The translations under genes and the position numbers were made by a program. A DNA stretch of 53,166 nucleotides, from positions 1 to 53,166 of the forward strand of contig CABPZP010000010.1 of the NCBI GenBank assembly GCA_902461935.1, read 5' to 3'. Under the pieces are notes generated by a model. The model was not told the DNA's origin, searched no databases, and saw only the letters and a list, made by a program, of their open reading frames with translations. Positions 18,088 to 26,784 of the stretch are shown here, piece after piece (the first letter of the stretch is position 1; each line of letters opens with the position of its first letter). This stretch comes from Merdicola sp905200315. GTDB lineage: Bacteria > Bacillota > Clostridia > TANB77 > CAG-508.

Positions 18088-18387
18088 CTAAAAGAAATTT
18101 ATAAATGTTCCTAGAATAGCTAAAACACCTAACATTCCGGTTAACATTTTTAACCTTTTACACTTTTTTTCTATTTTTTTTATTTTATTGTTCTCTTCGT
18201 TTTTTTCTATAAGGCTCTCACAACTTTGAATTATATCTTCTGCCTCTTTTATTATAAGTTTATTTTCATTCTTTTTATCAATATCTAATTTCTCTATCTT
18301 TAAATTTTCCTTAACAATAATAAAAGCCTCTTCAACAATGTTCGAAGGTATGTTTTTTACTACAATCATATTTTTTAACCCTTCCAT
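18088..18387 (-). CDS. small protein with C-terminal membrane helix, unknown
   Basis: 99 aa. A Lys/Glu-rich helical body (IIKEAEDIIQSCESLIEKNE) ends in one hydrophobic segment (MLTGMLGVLAILGTFINFF). I chose the ATG at 18385-18387, 7 nt after AGGAGGG; an upstream TTG would lie inside the RBS. It sits between the SpoIVFA-like gene and yyaC, so a sporulation role is possible. Family not recognised. Confidence 0.7.
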   Translation of the reverse strand: MEGLKNMIVVKNIPSNIVEEAFIIVKENLKIEKLDIDKKNENKLIIKEAEDIIQSCESLIEKNEENNKIKKIEKKCKRLKMLTGMLGVLAILGTFINFF

Positions 18388-18411
18388 ATAATCCCTCCTC
18401 AAACTTTATAT

Positions 18412-18942
18412 TTAAATTTTTTCCACTTTAGAAAGGTTTATACAATTTTCATCTATTACTTTACACATTTCTTTTGTTATTTTTTCAGACATATTTATTA
18501 TTGTTTTTATACTTACACTTTGCAGACTAATTAAATTTAAAACACTATTAAATTTATTATTTGCAACTACAGCTTTAATAGAAATATCATAATTTATAGC
18601 CTTTTCTTCAAAAAAAGCACTATTTAATTTATTAGATTTCTCTTCTACAATAATATCTCCCACATTATATGAACTAGAAATTGCAGAATCTATAAGAATT
18701 TTTACACTTTTTAAATTATTAAAATTCTCAATATTATTATTAGTTAGCGGATTGTCCAAGTTTCCTATAATATTTATATTTTTAATACTATTTTTATCAA
18801 TATATTTCTTTAAGTTACTTCCCACCAAAGGACCAACTGCATCTCCCACAACTTTATCAGTACCAACGCAAAGAAAACAAAACTCTTTTTCAAAATAATT
18901 ATTCCTTCGTATAATATCTATAACACTCTTACTTAAATTCAT
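18412..18942 (-). CDS. yyaC: YyaC family spore protein (DUF1256, protease-like fold)
   Basis: 176 aa. The conserved start FCFLCVGTDKVVGDAVGPLV (residues 20-39) and NIIGNLDNPLTNNN are typical of YyaC, a relative of the germination protease Gpr and of hydrogenase maturation proteases. ILIDSAISSSYNVGDIIV also fits. The ATG at 18942 lies 5 nt after AAAGGAG. It is likely expressed during sporulation. The gene upstream (18966-19208) appears co-transcribed. Confidence 0.85.
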   Translation of the reverse strand: MNLSKSVIDIIRRNNYFEKEFCFLCVGTDKVVGDAVGPLVGSNLKKYIDKNSIKNINIIGNLDNPLTNNNIENFNNLKSVKILIDSAISSSYNVGDIIVEEKSNKLNSAFFEEKAINYDISIKAVVANNKFNSVLNLISLQSVSIKTIINMSEKITKEMCKVIDENCINLSKVEKI

Positions 18943-18965
18943 AACCACTCCTTTTTACAAATATA

Positions 18966-19208
18966 CTATTTTTTAGGAGCAATTATTATACTTATATTTT
19001 CAGTAGAATTATATTTCTTTATAATATCCTCTGAAAAACTAGCAATCTCATTGCTTAAAATAATTGTTTTATAATTATTAGAATACAAATTTTTAATTTC
19101 ACTATCAACATCATCAGGATTATCCAGCTTAACCACTTTAGCTCCAAAATTCTCCAAAATTTTAAAACTATTTGCATCTTTTGCATACTTAATACAAGAA
19201 ATTTTCAA
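18966..19208 (-). CDS. small protein, V-ATPase subunit F-like fold (tentative)
   Basis: 80 aa with an alternating beta-alpha pattern: KISCIKYAKDANSFKILENFG, then KTIILSNEIASFSEDI and ISIIIAP. This resembles V-type ATPase subunit F, which has no other subunits here. The start is TTG (19206-19208) with AGGGAGA upstream. It is directly upstream of yyaC. Tentative name only. Confidence 0.55.
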   Translation of the reverse strand: MKISCIKYAKDANSFKILENFGAKVVKLDNPDDVDSEIKNLYSNNYKTIILSNEIASFSEDIIKKYNSTENISIIIAPKK

Positions 19209-19278
19209 AAAATCATCTCCCTAAAACTATTCTTTCAAAAGCACAAAAAAATATACAAACCTGTCCCAAAAAGAGCAA

Positions 19279-19315
19279 AAAATGTAACTTTGGGACAGAC
19301 CCAAAGTTACATTTT
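19279..19315 (-). terminator. strong terminator after the high-cysteine gene
   Basis: A perfect 16-bp stem, AAAATGTAACTTTGGG against CCCAAAGTTACATTTT with a 5-nt loop, is followed by TTTTTT on the minus strand. It overlaps the stop codon. A second, competing stem (CTGTCCCAAA 19261-19270 with TTTGGGACAG 19289-19298) shares part of it. Confidence 0.85.
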
Positions 19316-19478
19316 ATCTTCCACATCCGCAACATCCAAAGTTTGTGAATAGTAGTAGGAATATTATTATGAAGAATAATATTGTGCTGTCGTCTCCGCA
19401 TCCACATCCTCCAAATAGTCCGTTGAATAGTCCTCCGTTGTTGCAACCACAGTTTCCGCAGTTTCTGTTTTCTTCCAT
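19314..19478 (-). CDS. chorion-type high-cysteine small protein
   Basis: 54 aa: Cys/Gly-rich N-terminal part (NRNCGNCGCNNGGLFNG), a hydrophobic helix (STILFFIIIFLLLF), and a Cys-rich end (FGCCGCGR). This layout matches the chorion class high-cysteine proteins of Clostridia, some of which are spore-associated. AAAGGAGG lies 8 nt before ATG and a strong terminator overlaps its stop. A longer open frame on the same strand is only a shadow of it. Confidence 0.75.
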   Translation of the reverse strand: MEENRNCGNCGCNNGGLFNGLFGGCGCGDDSTILFFIIIFLLLFTNFGCCGCGR

Positions 19479-19550
19479 TTAAAGGTACCTCCTTTTTATT
19501 TTTATATAATATGTTATGCAATTTTGTTTTTTTGTGTTACAATTAATTTA

Positions 19551-19578
19551 CGGGTTGCCTTAGGACGCCACCACTACA
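19551..19578 (+). repeat. REP-like palindrome copy (diverged)
   Basis: CGGGTTGCCTTAGGACGCCA then CCACTACA, followed by TTATTAGAA. It lies between the high-cysteine gene and the U32 peptidase gene. Confidence 0.55.
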
Positions 19579-19663
19579 TTATTAGAATATAATATTACAT
19601 ACATAAGGCTCCCCGATTATACCTAAACAAAAAAATATAATGTATTTTAAAGAGGAGTTTTTT

Positions 19664-22087
19664 ATGAAAAAAATTGAACTTTTATCACCTGTTGGTAATA
19701 TGGATTGTATGCGTGCCGCTGTTCAAAATGGTGCTGATGCGGTTTATTTTGGAAGTGGTTTTAGCGCACGTGCTTTTGCTTCTAATTTTGATGGTGATGA
19801 TTTAAAATGTGCTATTGAGTATGCTAAGCTTAGGGGTGTTCATACTCATTTAACTTTGAATACTTTAATTAAGAATGATGAGTTCGAGAATGCTTTTTCT
19901 GTTGCTAAAATGGCTTATAATTATGGTATTGATGCTATTATTGTTCAGGATCTTGGTTTAGCTAATTTGTTAATTAATAGTTTTCCTAAGATTTCTATTC
20001 ATGCTAGCACTCAACTTACTGCTCATAATTTAGATGGTGTTTTGGCTTTGCAAGATATGGGCTTTAAAAGAGTGGTTCTTTCTCGTGAGCTTACTTTGGA
20101 AGAAATTGAATATATTACTAAAAATTCTAATGTTGAAATCGAAACTTTTATACATGGTGCATTGTGCATTTCTTATTCTGGTCAATGCCTATTTTCTAGT
20201 ATGGTTGGTGGTCGTTCTGGTAATAGAGGAAAATGTGCTCAGCCTTGTAGACTTCCTTTTTCTTTAATTGATGAAAAGAATAACAAATTAGATAGTGGTT
20301 ATTTACTAAGTACAAGAGATTTATGTGGCTTGGATTTTATACCTAATTTGATAAAGGCTGGTGTTTCTTCTTTGAAAATTGAAGGTAGAATGAAGTCTCC
20401 TGAATATGTTGCAACTGTTACTAGAATTTATAGAAAATATATAGATTTAGCATATTCAAATGAGCCTTATGTAGTAGAAGATTCAGACAGAAAATTATTA
20501 GCTCTTGCTTTTAATAGAGGTGGTTTTTCTAATGGTCATTTCTCTAAAGATTATAATAAAAATCTTGTTTTTAAAGAAAAACAAAATAATTGTGGTTTGT
20601 TTTTAGGTACTATTGAAAAGTATAATACCAAAAAAGGATTAATAACCTTTAAATGTGCTGAAAACTTACATATTGGAGACTCTATTGCTACTCAAAATGA
20701 ACAAGGTAGCTATAAAATTTCTGAACTTATGCTTAAAAATACAAATATTAAGGAAAGCAAATGTGGAGATGTTGTTACTATTGGTAGAATGAAAGGAAAT
20801 ATTAAAGTTGGCAATAAACTTTATAAAATTTCTGATTCTATTATTACTTCTGAAATTAGAAATACCTTTAGCGAAAACTCTGAAAATAGAAAAATACAAT
20901 TAATCTGCAATAGTAAATTTGCTTTGAACAAGCCTATCGAACTTAATATTCGATCAAATTCCAATGTAGATGTTTATGAAAATCTAAATATTAATATTAT
21001 TTCCGACAAATGTCCTGAACAGGCTAAGAATAGTGGGCTTTCAAAGGAAAATATAATAAAACAATTTTCGAAAACAAACAATACACCTTATGAATTTTGT
21101 GAATTTAATATTGAACTTGAAGATAATTTGTTTTTACCTAACAGTGTTTTAAATGAGCTAAAAAGAGAAATCTTATCTAAAGTAAAAGATTTTGCAATTT
21201 CAAATATTAGTAGAAATTTTAAAAATAATGATTTACCTTCGAGAATCAGCTCTTCACCAGAGATGTCAACCTCTACACTAAAAATTGCCTTGCTATTAAA
21301 TAATTTGAATTTAGAAAATTGTGATAATCTGCAAAAAATTGATAAACTTTATATTCCTTTAAAATACTTTATAAATAAAAGTTACTCTGATAATATAAAA
21401 AGCTTATCAACTAAAGCTAATTTGTATGTTTATTTGCCTACTGTTATGAGAAATAATTACAATAAACTATTTGCAAATAATTTAGAAAATATTATTACTA
21501 ATTTTGATATACACGGCTTTGTTGTTTCTAATATTTCTGGATTATCTATATTAAAAAAATTGTCAGAAAAATATAATAAAAATTTTGAATTTGTTAGCAA
21601 TTATACTTTAAATGTTTATAATTTTCATTCTGCTTACCAATTGCAAAAAAGAGGAATTACAACAGTTACACTATCACCTGAATTAGATAAAGAAGGTTTG
21701 ATTTCTTTATGCAATTCAACCTTAAATTCTGAATTAATTGTATATGGAAATTTACCTTTAATGAACATAAACTATTGTCTATTTGGAACTTCTAATAAAT
21801 GTTATTCAAATTGCAAACATACATGCAATTCTAATAATAAGTATTATTTAAATGACAGAATGAACATTAATTTTAGAGTTATACCAGATAATATAGACAC
21901 TATAACTACAATTTATAATAGTAAAATTACTTCTATTACTACAGATGAATTTAATGTTTCTTCTTTACGAATAGATATTTTAGATGAATCTATTGAAGAA
22001 ATAAATAATATTATAAATACTGTGAAATCTCGCAAAAAGTTAGAAGGAAAAATTTATACAAATGGAAATTTACAAAGGGAAATCTAG
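19664..22087 (+). CDS. U32 family peptidase (collagenase-like; RlhA/TrhP-type RNA hydroxylation protein)
   Basis: About 807 aa, starting MKKIELLSPVGNMDCMRAAV with AGAGGAG 6 nt upstream; an upstream ATG at 19640 is less likely. The U32 signature ETFIHGALCISYSGQCLFSS (about residues 163-182) is followed by GNRGKCAQPCRLPF. A C-terminal cysteine cluster around CLFGTSNKCYSNCKHTC may bind an Fe-S cluster. Members such as RlhA and TrhP hydroxylate rRNA or tRNA bases using prephenate; others are called collagenases. Which one applies is open. Confidence 0.88.
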   Translation: MKKIELLSPVGNMDCMRAAVQNGADAVYFGSGFSARAFASNFDGDDLKCAIEYAKLRGVHTHLTLNTLIKNDEFENAFSVAKMAYNYGIDAIIVQDLGLANLLINSFPKISIHASTQLTAHNLDGVLALQDMGFKRVVLSRELTLEEIEYITKNSNVEIETFIHGALCISYSGQCLFSSMVGGRSGNRGKCAQPCRLPFSLIDEKNNKLDSGYLLSTRDLCGLDFIPNLIKAGVSSLKIEGRMKSPEYVATVTRIYRKYIDLAYSNEPYVVEDSDRKLLALAFNRGGFSNGHFSKDYNKNLVFKEKQNNCGLFLGTIEKYNTKKGLITFKCAENLHIGDSIATQNEQGSYKISELMLKNTNIKESKCGDVVTIGRMKGNIKVGNKLYKISDSIITSEIRNTFSENSENRKIQLICNSKFALNKPIELNIRSNSNVDVYENLNINIISDKCPEQAKNSGLSKENIIKQFSKTNNTPYEFCEFNIELEDNLFLPNSVLNELKREILSKVKDFAISNISRNFKNNDLPSRISSSPEMSTSTLKIALLLNNLNLENCDNLQKIDKLYIPLKYFINKSYSDNIKSLSTKANLYVYLPTVMRNNYNKLFANNLENIITNFDIHGFVVSNISGLSILKKLSEKYNKNFEFVSNYTLNVYNFHSAYQLQKRGITTVTLSPELDKEGLISLCNSTLNSELIVYGNLPLMNINYCLFGTSNKCYSNCKHTCNSNNKYYLNDRMNINFRVIPDNIDTITTIYNSKITSITTDEFNVSSLRIDILDESIEEINNIINTVKSRKKLEGKIYTNGNLQREI

Positions 22088-22110
22088 AGCGACTACTTGT
22101 CGCTTTTTTT
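22088..22110 (+). terminator. rho-independent terminator after U32 gene
   Basis: AGCGAC-TACTT-GTCGCT followed by TTTTTT, starting right at the stop codon region. Confidence 0.88.
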
Positions 22111-22171
22111 GAGGAAAAATTACCTACTCCTATTTTATATCTATCAAATACTTTTTCTATAATTTTTATTT

Positions 22172-22200
22172 TTGCATTTTCTCTTTTTATGTGTTACAAT
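22172..22200 (+). promoter_or_regulatory. sigma-A type promoter for the 171-aa orphan gene
   Basis: TTGCAT, 17-nt spacer, TACAAT; 45 nt upstream of the start at 22245. Confidence 0.6.
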
Positions 22201-22244
22201 ATTGTTATGTTAACTGTTGTTTTGGCACGAAAGTGAGGTTTTCT

Positions 22245-22760
22245 ATGAGTATAGAAACTGTCGAAAGAATTAAAAAGGCTGTTCATCAGCCACTCAACTT
22301 TGATGATTTTAAATCATCTTGCACCAGAGAAAACACTAATAGCTTTGCTCTTGCAATTGGCTCACCGGTGACTGCTGACCGAACCTTGTATCGACCAGGA
22401 CGAATTTCTGGGCTAAAAGAAAAAACACAGGATTTTTATTCTGTGGAGGAAGTAAAAAATCTGTTTTTAGCAGATTTGGAAGCTTTAGACTTAAAATATG
22501 AATCTTTGGATCTCGTCGGGAAAAAAGAAATTTTTGATTATGCTTCTCAATTAAAACTTAAAGAAAATGAACATCTTCTTGTTATGTTCGTTCAGGAGTT
22601 TGCTGATCATTCAATAGGAGATTATAAATTTCTCCGATATGATCCAAACATTGGTTGGTCAGAAAAAAGAGGCTGTCATCAGTTTTTGACTGGTGAAAAC
22701 GTTTCGTGGCCAAGTAATTGGTACGATAAGTTCGTAGGGTGTTTTAAAATCACACGTTAA
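22245..22760 (+). CDS. orphan protein of unknown function, about 171 aa
   Basis: Starts MSIETVERIKKAVHQPLNFD with GTGAGG about 7 nt upstream. It is soluble, mixed alpha/beta, with FALAIGSPVTADRTLYRPGR and DYKFLRYDPNIGWSEKRG in the middle and end. It uses more G and C and more C-ending codons than its neighbours, which suggests recent acquisition. It has its own promoter and a strong terminator. I recall similar unnamed proteins in gut Firmicutes but know no function. Confidence 0.75.
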   Translation: MSIETVERIKKAVHQPLNFDDFKSSCTRENTNSFALAIGSPVTADRTLYRPGRISGLKEKTQDFYSVEEVKNLFLADLEALDLKYESLDLVGKKEIFDYASQLKLKENEHLLVMFVQEFADHSIGDYKFLRYDPNIGWSEKRGCHQFLTGENVSWPSNWYDKFVGCFKITR

Positions 22761-22772
22761 CCTCCCTATGCT

Positions 22773-22795
22773 GGCAGACAGAGGCGTCCCTACAC
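22773..22795 (+). repeat. possible degenerate REP-like copy
   Basis: GCAGACAGAGGCGTCCCTACA resembles the 3' half of the family (GGCGTCC-CTACA), but the palindrome is weak. Confidence 0.35.
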
Positions 22796-22820
22796 AAGAA
22801 GCACAAAAATTTCCTATAAC

Positions 22821-22859
22821 ACACAAAAATAGAATGGCAATGCCATTCTATTTTTGTGT
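22821..22859. terminator. bidirectional terminator between orphan gene and gatB
   Basis: Nineteen-nt perfect arms from ACACAAAAATAGAATGGCA with almost no loop, flanked by T-rich runs on either strand. Confidence 0.85.
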
Positions 22860-24295
22860 TACATATTTTCTTTAAACATTTTATTTAACATTTGAGGGTT
22901 TGCTTTTCCTTTTGTTTCTTTCATTGCTTGACCTACTAAAAATCCTAATGCTTTTTCTTTTCCTGCTTTATAATCTGCGACAGATTGTGGATTGCTTTCT
23001 AATACTTTTAGAACTACTTCTTTTATAGCTCCTTCATCAGATATTTGAATCCATCCTTTTTCTTTTACAATTTCTTCTGGGTCTTTTGGATTTTCAAATA
23101 ATTCTTCTAAAACTTTTTTAGCAATGCTAGAACTTATTGTTCCTTTATCTATTAAAGTAATTAATTTTCCTAATTGTTCTGCATCAAAAGGAATTTCTAT
23201 TGGTTCCATTTCTGTTTCATTTAATATTCTTGATATATCTGAAATAATCCAGTTATTTACGGCTTTTGGATTGTTGCAAACTTTTATTGCTCCTTCAAAT
23301 AAGTTAGATAAATATTTTGAACCTGTTATTATGTTTGCATCTTTTTCACTTAAATTATATTGTTCTAAATATCTTTGTTTTCTGCTTTCTGGTAATTCTG
23401 GTAAATTATTTTTTATGTTTTCTATATATTCATCTGAAAGTTTAATTGCAACTAAGTCTGGGTCTGGGAAATATCTGTAATCTTGTGCATCTTCTTTATC
23501 TCTCATAGAAAATGTTTTTCCAGATACATCGTCCCATCTTAATGTTTCTTGTTCTACTTTTCCTCCATCTTCTATTAAATCTATTTGTCTATCTACTTCA
23601 TATTCAATGGCTCTTGTTATACTTCTAAAAGAGTTCATATTTTTCATTTCAGTACGTGTTCCAAATTCTGTTGCTCCTTTTTTTCTAACTGAAACGTTAA
23701 CATCTGCTCTTAATGATCCTTCTTGCATTTTACAGTCTGATACTTCTATATATTCTAGTATTGATTTTAATTTTCTTAAATATTGTTCTACTTCATAAGC
23801 TGATCTTAAATCTGGTTCTGATACCATTTCTATTAAAGGTACTCCAGCTCTGTTTAAGTCTACTAAACTTTCTCCTGAAAAATCGTCATGATTTAATTTT
23901 CCTGCATCTTCTTCAATGTGAATTCTAAGTAATCTTATTTTCTTTTTATTTCCTTCTTCATCTTCAATTTCTATGTATCCATGTTCGCATAATGGTTTAT
24001 CAAATTGAGATATTTGATAAGATTTTGGTAAATCTGGATAAAAATAGTTTTTTCTATCGTTTTTACTATTTCTTGAAATTTCACAATTCGTTGCTAATCC
24101 TGCTTTTACAGCATATTCAACTACTTTTTCATTTAATACTGGTAAAGTTCCTGGCATTGCCATACATATTGGACATGTATGTGTGTTTGGTGCTCCACCA
24201 AATTCTGTTGGACAACTACAGAATATTTTTGTTTTTGTTGATAATTCTGCATGAACTTCAAGACCTATAACTGTTTCATATGATTCTCTTGACAT
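22859..24295 (-). CDS. gatB: Asp-tRNA(Asn)/Glu-tRNA(Gln) amidotransferase subunit B
   Basis: 478 aa. N-terminal ETVIGLEVHAELSTKTKIFC, the Zn-site Cys (CSCPTEF and CPICMAMPG), phosphorylation motifs such as DLNRAGVPLIEMVSEPD, and the YqeY-like tail (GFLVGQAMKETKGKANP). With GatA and GatC it converts mischarged tRNA to Gln- or Asn-tRNA. It is separated from gatA by 234 nt that contain an inverted-repeat element, an unusual gap within this operon. Confidence 0.97.
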   Translation of the reverse strand: MSRESYETVIGLEVHAELSTKTKIFCSCPTEFGGAPNTHTCPICMAMPGTLPVLNEKVVEYAVKAGLATNCEISRNSKNDRKNYFYPDLPKSYQISQFDKPLCEHGYIEIEDEEGNKKKIRLLRIHIEEDAGKLNHDDFSGESLVDLNRAGVPLIEMVSEPDLRSAYEVEQYLRKLKSILEYIEVSDCKMQEGSLRADVNVSVRKKGATEFGTRTEMKNMNSFRSITRAIEYEVDRQIDLIEDGGKVEQETLRWDDVSGKTFSMRDKEDAQDYRYFPDPDLVAIKLSDEYIENIKNNLPELPESRKQRYLEQYNLSEKDANIITGSKYLSNLFEGAIKVCNNPKAVNNWIISDISRILNETEMEPIEIPFDAEQLGKLITLIDKGTISSSIAKKVLEELFENPKDPEEIVKEKGWIQISDEGAIKEVVLKVLESNPQSVADYKAGKEKALGFLVGQAMKETKGKANPQMLNKMFKENM

Positions 24296-24367
24296 TTATT
24301 TTCCTCCTATAATTTTAGTTGAGTTTTTTACAGAAATTACTATATAATTTCTTTTTTATTAATTTTA

Positions 24368-24509
24368 CAACATAAAATAATTTATATTTGAAAATGAGTT
24401 CGACCCGACTATTACATATAATTAGAGACCGTGGCTCAAAAGTTTGAATATTTTATCTGTCTTAAAACGTTTGGAGAACGGAATTTGAAAATAAAATTAT
24501 TTTATGTTG
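24368..24509. repeat. inverted-repeat flanked insert between gatA and gatB
   Basis: CAACATAAAATAATTT at 24368-24383 has an exact inverse at 24494-24509. The arms enclose about 110 nt of more GC-rich, non-coding sequence (CGACCCGACT, ACCGTGGCTC, TTTGGAGAACGG). It is MITE-like, or a long RNA hairpin in the operon transcript. No coding capacity is visible. Confidence 0.55.
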
Positions 24510-24529
24510 CAATTACAATAGAATATCTG

Positions 24530-25999
24530 CTATTTAATGAATTGTGGTTTGTGGTTTTCTCTGAATTTTGTTTCTTGTTCGTATGCATAGGCTGCATTTA
24601 GTATTTTCTTTTCTTGGAATTTGTTTCCTATTAATTGCATTCCTATTGGCATTCCTTCACTATTTACTCCACATGGTATTGATATTGCTGGTACTCCGGC
24701 AATATTTATAGATACTGTACATATATCTGCTAAGTACATTTCTAGTGGGTTGTCTGATTTTTCTCCTATATTGAAGGCTGTTATAGGTGATGTTGGTGTT
24801 AGTATAACATCATATTTTTCAAATACTTCTTCAAATTTTTTAGATACTAAAGTTCTAACTTGTTGTGCTTTTTTGTAGTATGCATCATAATATCCAGATG
24901 AAAGCACATATGTTCCTAATATAATTCTTCTTTTTACTTCTGCTCCGAAACCTTCACTTCTAGAGTTTTTGAATAATTCTTTTAAATTTGTGTAATTTTT
25001 AGTTCTATATCCATAACGTATTCCATCAAATCTTCCTAAGTTTGAGCTAGCCTCTGCACAAGCAATTATGTAATATGCTGCTAGTGCATATTCTGCAACG
25101 TCTAATGAAACTTCTTCAACAGTTGCTCCCATTTCTTTATATTTTTCTATAGCCTTTTCTAATGATGCTTTTACTTCTTCATTTATTCCTTCTCCGAAGA
25201 ATTCCTTTGGAACTGCTATTTTCATTCCTTTTACATCATTTTTTAAAGCTTCTGTATAATCTTCTTTTTCTTTATTTACTGATGTTGTATCTCTTTCATC
25301 GTGTCCAGCTATTAAATTTAAAAGTATTGCACTATCTGTTACATCTTTTGTAATTGGACCTATTTGGTCTAATGATGATGCAAAAGCAACAAGTCCAAAT
25401 CTTGAAACTAATCCATATGTTGGTTTTAAACCTACAACACCGCATAAGCTTGCTGGTTGACGAATTGAACCACCTGTGTCACTTCCAAGTGCCCATGGTA
25501 CTAAATTTGCTGCAACAGCTGCTGCACTACCACCTGAAGATCCTCCTGGAACCTTATTTAAATTCCATGGATTTTTTGTTTTCTTAAAATATGATGTTTC
25601 TGTTGAACTTCCCATAGCAAATTCATCCATATTTAATTTTCCTAAATTTATCATATTTTCATTGTTTACTTTTTCAACTATTGTTGCATTATATGGAGCA
25701 ATAAAATCTTCTAACATTCTTGAAGAACAAGTTGTACGAATTCCTTTTGTACATAAATTATCTTTTATACCAATTGGAATACCTGCTAATTCTCCTTTAA
25801 TTTCTCCTCTTTCAACTTTAGCTTGTATATCTTTTGCTTGTGCTAAAGCTTCATCTTTTAATGTTGTAACAAAAGCTTCAACATCTTTTTCTTTTTCGTT
25901 TATTCTATCTACGTAAGCTTGAGTTATTTCTGTAATTGTAAGTTCTTTATTTTTTAACTTTTCTTGTAACTCATGAACAGTTAAATCTGTAATATTCAT
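24530..25999 (-). CDS. gatA: Asp-tRNA(Asn)/Glu-tRNA(Gln) amidotransferase subunit A
   Basis: 489 aa. Amidase signature: Lys in GIPIGIKDNLC (about 73-83), the first catalytic Ser in KVPGGSSGGSAAAVAA (about 149-164), and the second in GSDTGGSIRQPA. It hydrolyses glutamine to provide ammonia to GatB. It follows gatC by 65 nt in the same operon. Confidence 0.97.
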   Translation of the reverse strand: MNITDLTVHELQEKLKNKELTITEITQAYVDRINEKEKDVEAFVTTLKDEALAQAKDIQAKVERGEIKGELAGIPIGIKDNLCTKGIRTTCSSRMLEDFIAPYNATIVEKVNNENMINLGKLNMDEFAMGSSTETSYFKKTKNPWNLNKVPGGSSGGSAAAVAANLVPWALGSDTGGSIRQPASLCGVVGLKPTYGLVSRFGLVAFASSLDQIGPITKDVTDSAILLNLIAGHDERDTTSVNKEKEDYTEALKNDVKGMKIAVPKEFFGEGINEEVKASLEKAIEKYKEMGATVEEVSLDVAEYALAAYYIIACAEASSNLGRFDGIRYGYRTKNYTNLKELFKNSRSEGFGAEVKRRIILGTYVLSSGYYDAYYKKAQQVRTLVSKKFEEVFEKYDVILTPTSPITAFNIGEKSDNPLEMYLADICTVSINIAGVPAISIPCGVNSEGMPIGMQLIGNKFQEKKILNAAYAYEQETKFRENHKPQFIK

Positions 26000-26064
26000 C
26001 TATTCTCCTCCTTTATTCTAGTGTTAGAGGTTTAAATATTTCATTATTTTTCAACTTCTAACTT

Positions 26065-26352
26065 CTAATTTATAACCTTTGGTATTTTAAACATATTTTG
26101 CTCTACTTCTTTACAATTTTGAAGTAATGCACTGTTGTCTTCAAATACCTTAATCTCATCTTTTCTAAAAACATTTTTAGCCTCATTAGCACCAATAGTA
26201 ATATCTAAACCATCTACTGGAGCATTGTTAACAACATTTGCAAAATTCAAAATATCTTGCAAATTAGCTAAATAATTATCTAATTCATCATCTTTCAAAT
26301 TTAAGTTAGCAAGTTTTGCTATATGCAATAACTCTTCTTTACTTACTTGCAT
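26065..26352 (-). CDS. gatC: Asp-tRNA(Asn)/Glu-tRNA(Gln) amidotransferase subunit C
   Basis: 95 aa, normal length. Typical sequence: ELLHIAKLANLNLKDDELDN then LQDILNFANVVNNAPVDGL and the FRKDEIK segment. It stabilises the GatA-GatB complex. AAGGAG precedes ATG. First gene of the gatCAB operon. Confidence 0.95.
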   Translation of the reverse strand: MQVSKEELLHIAKLANLNLKDDELDNYLANLQDILNFANVVNNAPVDGLDITIGANEAKNVFRKDEIKVFEDNSALLQNCKEVEQNMFKIPKVIN

Positions 26353-26402
26353 TAAATCATCTCCTTAAAACAATATCTGCTACATTATATACTCAAATAA
26401 AT

Positions 26403-26434
26403 AAAAAAACAAGTCTTTAATTGACTTGTTTTTT
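26403..26434 (-). terminator. terminator of the MNT/HEPN pair
   Basis: AAAAAACAAGTC pairs with GACTTGTTTTTT across a 7-nt loop, with T-runs in both directions. It separates the toxin-antitoxin genes from gatC. Confidence 0.8.
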
Positions 26435-26463
26435 ACTTTTATTGAATATACACAATTATATAT

Positions 26464-26784
26464 CTATGCTACCTTTATTCCAGTTTCTATAATTTCTTTA
26501 ACGAAAGGATTCGAAATATTCTCATAATCCTCTTTTAAAATAGGATGTGGTTCTATTCTTGCATCTATATCCCATGTCATTCCCATTAAAACAGCCATAC
26601 ACTCATAAATATCATCAAAATCATCTGAAACAATAGCAATATCTATGTCACTATCTTCATTCTCTGTTCCTTTGGCATATGACCCAAACAATATAATTTC
26701 TGTAATATTATACTTCTTTTTTATTTCTTCTTTATATTTATTTACAATATTTATAATATCTTTATTTATTGTTTCTTTAGCCAT
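26464..26784 (-). CDS. MNT-type minimal nucleotidyltransferase (HEPN/MNT antitoxin)
   Basis: 106 aa. The nucleotidyltransferase motif GSYAKGTENEDSDIDIAI (residues 34-51) has the GS and the DxD pair, followed by a later Asp in DIDARIE. In HEPN/MNT systems such proteins AMPylate and silence the HEPN RNase. It overlaps the HEPN gene's 3' end by 19 nt, so translation is coupled. The toxin partner is broken, which leaves an antitoxin without an apparent active target. Confidence 0.9.
   Translation of the reverse strand: MAKETINKDIINIVNKYKEEIKKKYNITEIILFGSYAKGTENEDSDIDIAIVSDDFDDIYECMAVLMGMTWDIDARIEPHPILKEDYENISNPFVKEIIETGIKVA

Noticed and set aside
19213..19521. A 102-aa minus-strand frame over the high-cysteine gene
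   Set aside because: It is rich in Arg and Trp with no RBS; the overlapping 54-aa frame has a perfect RBS, a known composition and a matched terminator.
24390..24470. A possible tRNA-like segment (GTTCGACCC) between gatA and gatB
   Set aside because: No acceptor or anticodon arms can be folded around it.
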